DNA from: Ganoderma boninense
Taxonomy: Eukaryota; Basidiomycota; Agaricomycetes; Polyporales; Polyporaceae
DNA length: 64,000 nucleotides
Assembly (NCBI GenBank): GCA_002900995.3
Contig: CM035305.1
Coordinates: 5,054,908-5,118,907 of the forward strand
Direction of reading: 5' to 3'
The position numbers were made by a program, and so were the translations under genes. Each line of letters begins with the position of its first letter. Positions within the stretch are counted from its first letter, which is position 1. Shown one piece after another: positions 1-12,623 of the stretch. The notes beneath the pieces are model-generated. The model made no database searches. It had not been told where the DNA came from and saw only the letters and a list, made by a program, of their open reading frames with translations.

Positions 1-3000
1 CCTGATCCTTACCCGCCCCCTTCCTGCTCTTACTCGGGGACGCAGAGCCCCTCAAGAATCCCCCGTAGCTCTCGTCCGACAGGCCAATGTCCAGGTTATG
101 CCGCATCGCAAGGGCGCGCTCAGTCAAGCGGCGCGGCCGCCTGCCCTCCACCTCGACGACAGGCAAGTCCTTCGACAGCGCGGGGAACTGTCGCTGGAGC
201 CTCATAGAGAGCGGGACGTCCCCGCCCGGCTCCGAATGCGAGTCAGAGTCCGACCCCAAGTCTTGCGGCGTCCGAGGCGAGTGAGACTGTGCGGACGACT
301 CTGACGACACCTCGAGGGTCAGGTCGATGACGTCTGGGAGGCGGGACGGACCTGCAACGGGGCCGGTGTGGGAATGGGAATGGGAGGAGGAGCCCTGCGG
401 AGACATCGAGGGCGGACGCGCCTCAGGCGGTGGTCCGCCAAGGAGCGAAGGGTCAATCGTGCCGCCGGGGACGCCTGGGTCAAGGTCGAGGTGTTGCTCA
501 CTGTTGTCGTCGAGCACCCACGGAAAGAAGCTGCCGCACTGCAGCTCCGTTCCTTCGTATCCGACAGACCTGAGGAACTTGCCCCCGAGCGTCGGCGGAG
601 TCCTCTGTGCAGCGACGGCTGGTGAGTTCTGCTGCACGTCGTGGTGGGGTCCGTCCCTCCCGGGCGAGACCAAGTTGTGGCCGGGCCCGAAGTGAGTGAG
701 GATGTGTTGGAGGGTCTTGAACCCTCCCGGTGGGCTCGGTAGCACTGTCCCAGATGGCGGACCGGCGGGGAAAGACGACTGGGATTGAGAAGGAGACGTG
801 GACGCCGGAGAGGTGGCAGGATGTGCTTCGAAATCGACCAATATTGAGTTGAAGTCGAAGCTCTTCTGAGAATCTGTGCGCGCATCGCTTTGAGGAGGAT
901 GAGGGCTATGAGGGGGAAGCGTCTGGGTAGGGTCGATTCCATGGGGCCGATGGATACTTGGTTGTGAGGGTTTCAGAGGAGATTGGGAGGTCTGAGAGAG
1001 AAAAGTCTGTCCTAATGTTGCAGCGATCGTGGCGGGAGGGACATCCGACGAAGTGCGAGGGGTATGCGTAGATGAGGAGAATTTGGAGGGCTGCGAAGAC
1101 GATTCATTGGCGCTACCTGGAAGGGAAGAGGCGGACGATGCCGAGGCGGGGTTGGCAGGACGTGACGCGATGGACTTCAAGTGTGAGAGTCTCGGTAGCG
1201 GTCTGATTGGCTGAGAACGGTCAGGTTTGTTGTCCTTGGCGGAGGCGGAAGGTGGAGGAGAAGGTTGAGATGCTGATGTAGGTAATTCAGTAGGTGGAAG
1301 GTGCTGGGTTGTAGTCGAAGTAGAAGATGCTGGAGGAGGCGTTGTAGACGAAGATGATGAAGTCGGATTAATAATAACGGATGCTGCCTGGTAAAGGCTC
1401 GACGTCACGCTCTGCTCACTGCGAGGGGGCCAAACGGAACTCTTACTCGCAATGAGCAGGCGTTGGAACGCCACGTGCAGCACCTCGTCCGCCGCTTGAG
1501 GGTACGTCCCGATCTGGATCCGCACCGACGGAAGGTATAGCTCCAGATTGTCGGCAGGTAGATGTGGCTCATCCTCCTCTTCCAGGTTGTCGTCAAACAG
1601 CTCCTCCTTCTCTTCCCTCCCCTCCTCTCCTCCCAGCGGTGGATGCTCTTCCACAATACCTTCTTGGTTCTCCACCTCAGCATCAACCTCCCGAGCCCTC
1701 TCCTTCCCTTTCCCCTTCCCCTTGCTCTTCCCCTTGCTAGGTTGTTCCTCCTTTTCCTCGGCCCGAGCCCCTCGTCCTGACCTGCGCCTGGGTGCTGGCG
1801 ACTCCTCAGCCGGTAGAGCACTCTCCACCCTCTCCGCATTCTTCGGCGCTGGTGGTCTTCCCCGCTTTTTCAACACCGACGTGCTGACGCTCGCAGCTCT
1901 GACACTCGGGAGCTCCCTCACCAACGACTCCCTCACCCGCAGCCTAGAGGAACGGATCGGGCGACGGTTGGTAGAAGCCCTCGCCGGAGACGTAGACACA
2001 GACACGTCCGGCTCGTTCACGGCGGCCACACCATTGAGCACCAGCCCGAGCCCAGCTGCGTAGTCCTCACCCATATCGTCCTCCTCCTCCTCTCGGAAGG
2101 CACGTTCAAACAGCGTCAACGCGGGCATGTAAGACGCGCGCCGGCGCCACGGAGGTAATGGGGGGACTTCAATGTATGCGCGGTTGAGACGGCGCTTTTT
2201 GGCAGGCCGGGGGTTGGAAGATACAACGATAGAGGAAGCTCGGAGGACAGGGAGGTCGTGGAGGGGCATGTCGGGAGAGGTCAGCGGACTGGAGGATGGG
2301 ACCGACCGTCCGCTGCCCGAAGGTACAGGAAGGGGCGAAGCTTGATGCGCCGCAGCACGAGTAGGCGAATGTGTCACAGCAGGACTGGGGTTAGGTCGTG
2401 GAGTAGGCTGGGCGGCGTAGAGGGCGTAGAGTCGATATCTTGCGGATTGAACTGCGCGGAAGGAATGGACTCACCGATCGCGGTACATGGGTTTCCTCTG
2501 CGCCCTCGATGAATTTGTTGCCTGATGGGTCCTTGATCGGGGACTTCTGCCTCTTACTGACCGAGGGTGTTCGCATAACGATTGTAGCTTCCGTCGAGTC
2601 CCGCGTCGATGCCTAGAATGGCGTAGGATTAGGAAAACAGGTGAGAAGACCGACTGAAGTCCCGAACAGCTGCTCACGTTAGCAGTGGCAGTAGGAGATT
2701 CGACGGCGTTTTGGATGGGATACACGGAGGCTTCGCTCTCGTGATCTGTCTCTCCGTCTGCATCCATGAGTGAATCCGCGTCGTCGTCTTGCGCTGGTGG
2801 ACGAGAACGCGATTGATCACGTTTTTCTCGCGTTGGAGATTGCTGGCCAGCACGAGCCATCCGACTCGGTGGTTTCTGAGCACGAGGTTGTGGACAAGAT
2901 GGAGAAGGTAGCGTGGGCAGGGGTTGCTTTGTATCGTCGAGTATGGGCACGGGGGGAGGCACCGACTATTTGGCGGTCGTTAAATGCATCGCCCAACGAG

Positions 3001-3573
3001 TTCTCGACGTCCAGAGAGCCCATATATAACGACATACCTCCGTTACTAGTGGCGCTACAGGGCTGAAATGCTCAGGGCCGGGCCTTGCGGGCATCGCATC
3101 CTGCTCGTAATGCCTCCCTCTCAGGCTTCGCGCCAAACGATTCGCACGTCGACGTACCTTCTCGGACGCGCTCCCCGCACCCCTCTCTGTGCGCTCCGCG
3201 ACCACATTTGGAGAGACCATTACCCCGCCTTTTTCTGAAATTATGGTGCTTTCCATCACCGCATGCGAATATCCATTGGGGGCTGGATCGACTCGTGGAG
3301 AAGTCCTTGGCGGGTGGGACGACGACCTCGACCCTGAAGGAACATCGTCGCCGTTGATACTGCCAGGCGCCGAGAGCCTCCCGTCCCAGTTGGCGAGCGC
3401 AGAGTACGAGACGTCGGGCATGCTGCCGCCGTCGACAGAAGGAACGGCGAGCAGAACGGGTGGAGGGACGAGGGGGGTGGAGAACAAAGTGCGTGCCGTA
3501 TCCGCGACGCGACGCAGGCCCGCGTTGTCGCCGCGCAGCGCCGGCGGCTGTTCCCACGCCCGCGTCCCGCTTC
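1..3573 (-). CDS. Large Ser/Pro-rich, probably nuclear protein with AT-hook-like motif (3' end off window)
   Basis: I do not recognise the family. Four exons join in frame: 3573-3038, 2965-2678, 2612-2475 and 2407 to the window edge, with introns of 72, 65 and 67 bp. The protein is rich in Ser, Pro and charged residues, as expected of a disordered nuclear protein. It carries a basic stretch VLKKRGRPPAPK (near 1850) resembling an AT-hook, a long Lys/Gly/Glu run, and one more ordered segment around 1450-1560 (LELYLPSVRIQIG, ADEVLHVAFQRLLIA). A motif LNRAYIEVPPLPP plus SYMPALTLFERAF near 2120-2190 recurs in the gene at 29.5-30.5 kb. The true start is not found: the first clear coding begins after a probable acceptor at 3574, and an ATG-ATG exon near 3690 does not join in phase. 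Start uncertain, coding nature fairly sure. Confidence 0.6.
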
Positions 3574-4030
3574 CTGATCGGGAAGGCCATGCGGTTCAAC
3601 TTGTTGATTCTTGAACGGGGTTTTAATGTTGAACCACACTGATCCTATATTCCTTTCTAGGTTACCTTCCACCGTGAGGTAGGCATCATATTACAGGCTC
3701 AAGTTGTCAGCTCGCGTACATATGAATTCCACCTAAATTGAGCCGGCGAGTCGGTCAAGCCGGTCGACGCAGATCAGCGACCAAATGTCTCAAGTGAGTT
3801 GATCCTTACAACGATATTCCTCCTGAGCTCAGATGCCAAGAATCAAAGTCCCATATCGGCAATACTCGCAGGATACCCGTCTAAAATTTGAGAGAATAGT
3901 ATTGCGTGGCCTGCGTGGTCGAAAAGACATCGGGCCCGCCATCTATCCAAAACCTCTTTCGAGTCCCGAGACCATCTAACATCCCACTCTCATACATTGT
4001 ATATTACAATGACACGTCAACCACCATCCC
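3574..4030. other. Intergenic / 5' region of the left-edge gene
   Basis: No convincing gene. It lies between the 3' end of the dehalogenase and the first recognisable exon of the left-edge gene, so it must hold the promoter and any missing 5' exon of that gene. GC content drops visibly here. Confidence 0.5.
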
Positions 4031-5239
4031 TCACGGCATCAAAGCCGCCAACTCCTCGAAGGAATCCACGACGAGATCCACCTCCCCGCCCTCCGCCCTG
4101 CTCTTGACACTATCCCTAACATCCCCGTCCTCAGTCGGCCGCCTCACATACACCGTCTTCAGCCCGTGGCTCGCCGCGGCGCGGAGGTCGTAAATGTGAG
4201 CGGCGACCATCGCGCACCTCTCTGGGGTAACCGCAAGGTGGTGCACGGCTCCAAGGTACGTCTTCGGGTTTCTGCCAGCGCATCCAGCCTTCAGCATGTT
4301 GAAGCGATGGGGTACGTGTTGCTGGGTACTCACGGCTTGTACGAACCGAGCAGCTCCCCCGCAAACACGACGTCCCACGGGAGGTCTGCGTGCTTGGCCT
4401 TCGAAGACACATAATACAAATGAGTGTGCAAATCCAAGATCAAACTCCCAAGTGGAGGTGTCCAGACCATGTCAACGAGCAATCGCACGTTCCCATTCGA
4501 TAGCGTCCCGATGATAGCCTTCTTCTTCATCGCGTTCAGCCCCGCCGTGGCATCCGGCCATCCTACCCGTGTGGTGTGCGTACAGTCAATCAGCAGGCCG
4601 CAAAAGCAACGGGCGTGCTCACCATCGAGCCTGTGCCAGAACTGCACCAATTCCCCCCGCTCAGCGTCACCCCACAAAGGAGCGAGGTGCTCCCAGCGGG
4701 CGGACGCGAGCATCCCGTCCAGGATCTACCATCGTCGGTCCGGTCTCGTCAGCGACTCGGACTCCGAGACGGACCACCCGGACTCGCCGGCGGTGTTCGG
4801 AGCCATACCTCTCTATGCATAACGTCCGCGTTGCTCGACCCCTCCCCACCGTGCGCCACCCGCTTCCTAGAGAGAGAGAAAAGACAATGAGGCGGGGCCA
4901 ATATGGACTCGAGGAGACCCAGCTGCAGCAAGACCTGACCCCATGGCCAATAACTCGAAACGCACGTGTATTCGCCGTATCCCTTCCTCCACTCCTTCGC
5001 AAAGCCTCCCCAGTCTGCCCCCAGACGCAGCCGAAGTTAGCCCCGGGTTCGTCCATCAGCAACATATTCCATCTTCGGACGGCAGCCATTGGATATAAGT
5101 ACTTACCTTCGCCCTTCAGCGACTCTGGGGCAAACGCCTCGAGGGCCCTTGTGACGCTGCCGTACCAGTCCACGACCGTGCCGAACACGTCGAACACGTA
5201 CGCCTCGACGCCGCTCAGAGGGTTGGCCGGGTCCGACAT
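4031..5239 (-). CDS. Type II (S)-2-haloacid dehalogenase-like HAD hydrolase
   Basis: A HAD-superfamily hydrolase of the L-2-haloacid dehalogenase type, which in characterised members replaces a halogen on short 2-haloacids through an aspartyl ester; the natural substrate here is unknown. Motif I is YVFDVFGTVVDWYGSV with nucleophile Asp17. Motif II is IIGTLSNGN in the 4330-4640 exon, next to a conserved Lys run. The C-terminal part has SYKP joined to NPKTYLGAV and DLRAAASHGLKTVYVRRP, the usual cap-to-core return. The 5' half is split by introns: exon 1 is 5239-5107 (phase 1), exon 2 is 5014-4966 (DWGGFAKEWRKGYGEYT), and exon 3 carries KRVAHGGEGSSNADVMHRE. Four further introns are placed by in-frame joins. 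All family motifs are present, so it is probably functional. No signal peptide, so cytosolic. Confidence 0.9.
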
Positions 5240-5908
5240 TGTTGACAGTGTGCAGACGGGCGTAAGTACGTAGGAAGAATTCGTCTCCCGATCCCGCAGT
5301 GTCTACCAGTCCCCAAGTACATACTTAGTAAGTGCTTGCCGAGTGAGGGACGCTGCTCCGTGACTCAGCCTGCCGTTGTGCCATATTTGTCGAGCTGCCC
5401 CGTCCCCGGTGACTATGCATAACCGGAGGAAGGGCGGGTTAGAACGTGATTCAGACAGGGCAGAAACAGAAGGCGCAGCGGCAAGAGGACCCAATCGAAC
5501 CCGAAAACGGATACGCCTCGTGCATGCGTAGTTCAACAGATTCAGACTCTTGTAATACATGGGGATGGCAGAGCGACGTACGGCGATTACAACTTTACTT
5601 TATATGCCAGCAGGAAAACAGACCAGGGAAGATTGGAGAGCGGAAGGCAAGGGGGGAGTCGGGGGGAGGCCGGGATAAGAAGGGCTACACGGTAAGGCGT
5701 GACTATCTTCCGATTAGGATAGACGGGAAATGGGGGAGGGAGGCGAAGACGTTTCGTTCGTTAAGGCGAAACACACAACCGAGCGAGGGGTACATTGACC
5801 CTCGCCCAAGCCCAGCAGAGGTGAACAGCGGACACAGCAAAAAGTGTCGACGGGGAAGTCATATGTATGTATCGTACGTGTGTATGCATTAGCCGAGCAG
5901 GAGGGCAA

Positions 5909-7802
5909 TTACTGCTGCTTGCATTCCTCGGGGTTCGTGTTCTGATTTGCGCCGGCACCGCGACCCTTGGGCGGTCCGCGTCTTCTCGCGGGGACGTCAC
6001 CGTCCGAGTCGGAATCCTGAGGACGCACGAAAACGCACCGGAAACGTCAGGAACGTGAAACACAAGAGGCGAAAGATGGTACAAACATACGTCGTCCTCG
6101 AACTCGTCCTCATCGTCATCATCGTCGTCGATCTCGTCAAAGTCCTCGTCCTCGTCAAAGTCTTCGAACTCGAGTGCCTTGCCGGTGAAGTAGTCGATCG
6201 CACGAGGAATGATCTATCGCGACAGCAATGACGTCAGAGAAAGAAATGTCGGTTGATTGACGCGACGCACCTTTTCCTTGATATCTTCACCAAGTTGGTA
6301 GTCGATCTCGAGCTTCTCCTCGAGTTCCTCAAGCTCATCCTCCTCGAGGTCTCCACTTTCAATCGCCTCGTCCGAAGGGGGTTGTGGCGGCGAGAAGAAG
6401 TTGAAGAACGAGGCCGTGGGCCTCGCCTTCCTGACCAGACGCGTGCGGTTCGTGTCTTGTGCGAAGGAACGAGGTTCGCGGATCAACAAAGGCAAAAGGC
6501 TAATGACAAGCGACGTGGACTCACTCTTGTTGCGCTGCTTCTTAACCTCAAACTCTTTGGTAAGGTCCTTATCCTCCTTCCACTTAATCTCCGTGCCGAT
6601 CGCGCGGTCATACATGAAGTCGCCTGAGTACCCAACTTCCTCCTGGTACAGATACGTCTTCTCGAGCACCTCGTTCTCGAAGAAGTCGTTGGGGCCAAAG
6701 ATGAAGAGCAGCTTGAAACCGGGCTTGGTTTCCGTACTTGGCAGGTACTCGATGCGGATGTCGGTGAGCGCCTTGAGCGCGTCCGCGTCGCGGTCGGTGA
6801 TGATCTCGCCGAGGTGGACGTGTGTGCGGAGCGCAGTCAGCCAGAACTCCGGGATGCCTGCGGGAGCGGGCTCGACGTCCTTCGGGAGGCGAGTGTAGTC
6901 GGGATCGTCCTTGATCGACTGTTCCTCCCCTGCCTCAACCTCCTCAGAGGTAGGTTGTGCCGCACCAGAGATGATCGCATGACGGCGTTCATACAGCGGC
7001 TTTTGGAGTGTGAGGTACTACGGAGTAGATGGTCAGTATCGTATGATCAGTGTAGGCCGATGTGTCTGCGGGGAACGCAAAGAGGATTCATGTGGCTGTT
7101 TACGCCACCGTCATGGGATCGGATAACCAATGCGTACGACGCTTCAAGTGCATCGCAGGAGATCATCAACGGAAGGCCCAATGGCAACGAACGCGATGAG
7201 TCGGTTCGGAAGGCGACAACAGCTGGAAATGCCCCGCTGCTTCGCAACATGTGCGTCTGCGCCTTTACGACATGCAGTCGAAGCACGTCTCAATGAAACG
7301 CAGATCACCACACGAATGCAGAACATGCGACGATCAAATTCGCCTGCTCTGAATACGACGAGATCGCCCGACAATCACCCACTCCCACAGCCGGATCTCC
7401 TCCATCGCGGCCCCATAGTTCCCCGCAGACACAAAAACACAGACGATGGGGGCACACCTTCTTCTCGAGCTCGAGACACTCGCGCTTGTACTGGTTCTGG
7501 AGCTCGACCTGCTTGACCTGCACGCCCTTGAGCGCCTCGATGTTCTTCTTGACCTCGACCGGGAGGCTCTCGATGTAGCCCGAGCTCTTGCCGATGAGCC
7601 CGGAGAGCTTGCCGTGGACGAGGCCCATCATCGCCTGCTGGATCGTGCCCGCGGGCTCATCCTCGTCGGGCTCGTTGTCCTCGGTGATGTCGGGGACGGT
7701 GGGGCGCGAGAGGCCCTGGGCGATGGGCGCATGGGTGAGCGGGGTGTTTTGGGGGGTCGGGGCGGTAGGATCGACCTGGTTGATGGGGATGTTGACAGAC
7801 AT
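5909..7802 (-). CDS. NAP1: Nucleosome assembly protein NAP1 (histone chaperone)
   Basis: NAP1 escorts H2A-H2B between cytosol and nucleus and assembles nucleosomes. The ATG at 7802 opens MSVNIPINQVDPTAPTP; exon 1 ends at 7458 (115 codons, phase 0). Exon 2 starts at 7017 with YLTLQKPLYERRHAIISG, the classic NAP1 helix sequence. Later exons hold GDFMYDRAIGTEIKWKE, the FFNFFSPPQPP segment and DYQLGEDIKEK joined to IIPRAIDYFTGKALE, all hallmarks of the family. The C-terminus is a long Asp/Glu tract, then a basic tail ending NPEECKQQ. CKQQ is a CaaX-type prenylation signal, as seen at the end of animal NAP1L1. No frame breaks are seen. The first intron (about 440 bp) is long for this genome. Confidence 0.95.
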
Positions 7803-8335
7803 GGTGTGTGCGCGACGGTGTAGATATGCTCGGCGGGGTTTTCGAGCTCGTCGATGCGCGGCGGGACGAGGGAGGGAGACAGGGATGGGACGAGGAGACA
7901 AAGGCCGGCGATGGAGAAATCTCGAGCGCGTGCAAAACCTTTGCTTGTCGGAGTTTAAATTCGGGCAAGTCCATGATTGCATCGTCCTGGCTCTTACATT
8001 TTCATATTCGTTTTCCTCGGCTGCAGCACGAGGTCCCCACTCTGCTCTAAAATATTTCGCTCGACGAAATCCCACAAACATGTCTATTCGGAGACTGTCG
8101 GGCGGTCCGACAACGCCAAGTGTACCTAGATTACAACGTAATTTCTCCATCTTCTCTGCCTGCTGCCAGGCCCTTCCCCGCACTCGTGGCCTCCGCACGT
8201 TCCGGCAACCCATCATCGTAATGATTCATCGTCCACCTTATTTCCACCCTCTGCCCAAGTCCCGAGGTCATCCGGGCCAGACCTTGATCATCGAGGCATG
8301 AAGACGCCGTGGTCTCGCATGCCGACTACGCCAGA
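7803..8335. other. NAP1 promoter / UBP14 downstream region
   Basis: About 530 bp between the NAP1 start and the UBP14 stop. It should hold the NAP1 promoter and 5' leader. No gene recognised; reading frames here lack intron-compatible coding. Confidence 0.6.
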
Positions 8336-11300
8336 CTACGCCCTCTCGAAGACGTACAGATATGCGAGCTTCTTGAGCTCCCGCACGCTCTCAGCGTCCG
8401 CCTTCACGACCTTCTCGTCATTGAACAGCACCCACCCCTCCGTCTCCGTCCGGATGTGCGCGACGTAGTGTCCAGAGTGGACGGACGGCCCCTTGTGCGA
8501 GATAAACGCCTTGAGGCGGAACCGTGCGGGGAGCTCAGAGCTCCCGCTGATCTGGGCTGTCGGAGCCGCCCCGGAGGACCCAGAGGTCGCCTCCTCGCCG
8601 GTATCGTCGGGGTGCGAGAAGAGCCATTCGACCGCACGTTCTGCGTTGCTTCCCTGGAGTGATAGAATTGTAAGATTAGTATCCGAACGGAACACTTTCA
8701 CCCAAAGGAACCGAACAATGTAAGCATGTCATCGGGGATATGGGGACTTAGACCCGCACCTCGCCGCCCAAGCTGTATGTTATCTAACGTGAGCCCCGGC
8801 ATCGTGTCCAAGATGATCAATGCCGAACATCCATCAAAAGCCTTACGAAGTATTACAGTCTTCTCTGAACATGTTAGCGGAAGAAGTATGTTCGTGTCTG
8901 ACGATAAATCAGAGACCATCGGATATCTGACGATCGCCCTGGAAGAAAGACCATTTCCAAGCAAGTTGCGATAGTGAGAATTTCATGTATCGTGCAGTTC
9001 GGGAAGACTTGTCTCCTTGCCACACAGACTCATACTTACTGCCAGACTCGAGGTATGACTTAGCGACCGTCTTGTCCGGGAGGATCTCGCGCCGACAGGA
9101 GATAAGGTCATAGACTTTCATGTCCCCTTAACGTCCCAAATGTCTTGAACGCGGCGGCCTTCTCATGACATAAATAAGGCCACCAGGGCCAGGAAGGTGG
9201 AACGCTCGTTCTGAGCAGTATTTACGCCTTCCTGAGCGCCCCTGAAAGTCCCTGAGTTCCTGAAGAAGCGACCTCGGGAGCCTTCAAAAGCCGGGGCCCT
9301 AAGCCAACAGCTGCCTTAGAGCCATTCATGGCCTGGGTTGACAGCGCGGATGGCGCTTCTGTCCGGACAAAAGACAAAACATGCGTGGGCAGCACCAGGG
9401 GCAGGGCCTTTAGGGCTCGTAGACCTCCACGTCGAGGCTGCGTGGCGCCGAAACGTGCACCATCCAGCGCTAACAGCAGCTTCTGCGGGCAACTCCAAGC
9501 AAAGACGATGATGTCCGTACCCTCCGAAACATCGAAATAGCAGACCGGAAAACCCAACACTCACCGTCTCCCTTAGCGCCTTGCGCGCCTGCTTCTCCGT
9601 GAAGCCCATATCCGCCAACATCGCGACCTGCTCCGCCGCGACCTCAGCCCCTGCGGCGCTGGCCTGGAGGTCGAGCGGGCGCGTCGATATCCGGGTCGTC
9701 CATGTGCGCGAACAGCCACTCCATCGCGGCCTCGGCGTCCGCGTTGCCGGTCGCGAGGAGCGCCTTCTGGCAGCGCACGGTCGGGAAGCCCATCGCTTCG
9801 AGCTGGCCCATCGCTGCCTCGTTGAACTGTGGGAGGCCGGGTGCCGCTGTTGTTGTTGTTGTTGTTAGATGAACGGATATCGATGTCTGGTGAGCGGTGG
9901 CGGTGATACATGTCGGGGACGACGTACCTGGCTCGTCCTTCGGAAGCTCGGTCTCGCCTGGCTGCAGACCGCGTCCGAGGTATTCGTCAAGTTGAAGGAT
10001 GTCGTCTTCGGAAGGATGACCGGAATGTCTAAGGGGCATCGCTTCAGTGTTGAGACCAAGATGTGCATCACACGGACGGAACGCACCGAGTTTCGAAGGC
10101 ACCCAGTTCACGAGCTGGAACTTCTTCGCGTGAACGACCAGAACCTGCGGGAACGTCGCGAATTTCGTCCTCCTAGCGCACACAACACATCATCAGCTCG
10201 CAGATAGAAAGGACGTCTCCGTCAATACACTCACTTCGTCGCGATGACCTTCTTCTGGCACCCAGGGCACTGATACTCCAGCGCCTCCGTGCCCGTGAGG
10301 ATATCCAAGCACTCCTGCAGCCTCACTTCCCCATACACCGTCTTCCCGTCCGCGTCCTTGCCCGTCTCCCGCGTGGCACCGGCACGCTCGCCGCGTCCGC
10401 CGGATCGACGCGGTAGCTGACCCGCTTGCATTCCCCGCACTCGAGACGCTGCTCCATCCCGAACGCGAACACCTCCGTTGGCTCTCGCGCCGCGTCGAGA
10501 CCGAGCCGCTTCGCGTGCCGCCGGAGCACGGAGACGAGGTGCGTGAAGAACTCCTCCGCGTCCTGCTGCCGCATCGTCGCGAACTCCTCGTGGCCCTTCC
10601 CCACAAGCGCCTTGAACCCCGCTGGGCGCACACCCTCCTGGAACACGGGCGTCGGCGAGTCGTGCGCGAGTAGGTTCGTCTCCTTGGGTGTAGGCGGAGA
10701 CTGAGAGGTGGTGTGTGGTCGCGGATGGGAGTAGCGGCCAGAGAGGAGGCCGTCGGCGAGCTTGTGCATTTGGCAGTCGACGCAGCTCGCGGGAAGTGGT
10801 TCTTGGCAGAGTTCCCAATGCGTTGCTGCGGTAGGGAGGTACCGCTCGCGGAACGGAGCGAGGGAGAACAGCGTCTGGATAACTGACGCCATATAGCAGC
10901 TGCGCAGGTTTGAGAACAAAAAACGACAAGCGGGAGGACGGATGCTAGCATACCTGTTGCCGAGGTTGGAAAGGCCGGTTAGTGCAGGGCCGAAGACTGG
11001 CTCCAACGCTTTGCCATCTTCGCCTGTGAGAGAAAAGTCGAACTTGAGGTTATGCTCGATTTGCTTGGTAGAAGGATGATTGGTATTCTGGAAATCGAGC
11101 GAAGGTTATGAGCTCACAAGTTCAGTCATAGACTTCTCTGTCTTCGTCTGTGTCTGGACGTTGATACCAAAGTTGACAAGGTGCTGGGCAAGTTCAGGGT
11201 CGAGCTTCGAGTCATTGCAGACATAGCAATAAATGTCTGAATTAATAGTAAGACAAATATACTCCCGATAGTATAGATGGGCAACGAACCCGCAGTGCCC

Positions 11301-12224
11301 TCGGGCGTAATCGTGCCAAGTTTGACGCTGACTGGGTGTTTGGTTTCCTCATAATGCTGGAGACCGTGCCCATTCCCACCCACGCCGCCGAATTGTTGAC
11401 GGCCACAACCAAGCGAGCCACACGTGAGGCATAACCAAAGATTCTCTTTGAGATCGCACTTCGTACAATGCGCCAGACCTATACGTAATCGTTTAACAGT
11501 TACCACCCAACGAATAACGTGAATATATGCGCGAAGAATACGCACCGGAAGCCGCGATAGGTCCTGTCACAAGTTGTTCAAGCATCAGAGTGTGCTCGCA
11601 AGCTGCAATCTCCTCCTCCCATGCCTTAACCTCGGACTGGCGTGCCGATGACAGGGACTGCATGACCCCCGTGATGAGAGATTGGACGTGTGGATCGGTA
11701 GACGCATCTGGGAGCTCTCGGCCTGCTTCGGGGTCACACTTCCAGCATTTGAGGGCGGTCCTGTGCTCGTATTTATCCTCTTCGCGTTCCTCAACAATCG
11801 CGAGCTTCTTCATCTTCGCAGGTGGCTCCTCGTCCTCGACCTGGCGCGTGGTAGTCGCGTCGGAATGTGCACAAGGGAAACAGAGCGCATATATGCGATG
11901 GACGTACCCGGTTCGTCGAAGGCTTCAGCTTCCGCTTGACGTTGAGAGTGAAGGAGTGCCTTTCTTTCGCAACATGAGATCTTGCATGATGCCTCTCCTT
12001 GTCCAAGCAACCTCCGTTGAAGCAAGTCAAGCAAACGTCAATTCCGAGGGGGCTATCCTGAGGAAGGTCGTCAGTCATAGCCCACGCCACCAGAGGGGGC
12101 CTCGCACTTGGTTGTCGAAGCACTGAGTGCATTCTTCGCGATGCACCGACTGGGAAAGCTTAGGTGGTTGCAGGCGGGCGATTTCTGCGATGTGAGCACA
12201 CGCCATTTCGTCTGTCGTGTGCAT
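8336..12224 (-). CDS. UBP14: Ubiquitin carboxyl-terminal hydrolase of the UBP14 / USP5 (isopeptidase T) type
   Basis: This cysteine protease disassembles free polyubiquitin chains. The ATG at 12224 opens MHTTDEMACAHIAEIAR, a zinc-finger-like Cys-rich N-terminus (EECTQCFDNQ, GIDVCLTCFNGGC). Next comes the ZnF-UBP domain (CTKCDLKENLWLCLTCG, CGRQQFGG). The catalytic Cys box is GLSNLGN+SCYMASVIQTLF, its Ser codon split by an intron (AG|C). DAEEFF and LPASCVDCQMHKLADG follow. Two UBA domains are visible: FNEAAMGQLEAMGF and VAMLADMGFTEKQARKALRE. The His box is HKGPSVHSGHYVAHIR and the protein ends LAYLYVFERA. Two single-base breaks interrupt the frame: one base missing near 10378-10384 and one extra near 9677-9685 (after DDPDIDAP). 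Given the intact catalytic residues these look like sequence errors. The last intron (9570-8663) is about 900 bp, far longer than the others. Confidence 0.93.
8663..9570. other. Oversized intron of UBP14 carrying foreign-looking sequence
   Basis: The splice sites are clear: RKALRET|gtgagt at 9570 and ccag|GSNAERAVEW at 8663, which joins the second UBA domain seamlessly. At about 908 bp it is some fifteen times the usual intron. The inside is AT-richer from 8700 to 9120 and holds a reverse-strand reading frame (about 8698-8964, ending DDMLTLFGSFG) and another at 8909-9121 (MKVYDLISCRREILPDKTVA). I recognise neither. No terminal inverted repeats or target duplications are obvious. It could be a decayed insertion or a nested gene fragment. 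Confidence 0.5.
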
Positions 12225-12623
12225 TTTCAGTGCTGTCCACCTCCCTCCGCCCGGCGCCCTCCTCATCGATGTCCCAGATCATACCTTTTTACACAACGTG
12301 AGTATTCTGAATCCTTGCGTATCTCGTGCTGCAAGCCGTGCAAAACTCTTCTCAGGCCGTAGACTGTGTTTGTAGAATCGTCGACCCAGGAGATGGTGGG
12401 CAGAAGCAAGATGGGTTGACCTTAACGCCCAGACGAGCGCATGAACTTTATGGGCGTCTATCTAATCACCCACCAAATTTTGGACTCAAGGCCGTTTCTA
12501 AGTCTTCCCAACCTCCTTCTCCTCCTCAAGTACTACCCCCTCTCGTCGGTGCCCCTTCTCTGCGCCTTTCCTCCACATCCTTCTTAGACGTATATACCTC
12601 TATACCCTTAACCTACTCCAAAA
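12225..12623. promoter_or_regulatory. Shared divergent promoter of UBP14 and SSZ1
   Basis: The 399 bp between the two start codons is the only upstream DNA for both genes, so it is a bidirectional promoter by position. On the SSZ1 side there is a long pyrimidine-rich tract (about 12500-12610) ending shortly before the ATG, typical of highly expressed fungal genes. No TATA box is convincing. Confidence 0.6.

Noticed and set aside
9846..9866. TTG microsatellite near 9850
   Set aside because: It lies inside a normal UBP14 intron and on the gene strand forms a run of AAC before the acceptor; no sign of more than simple-sequence slippage.
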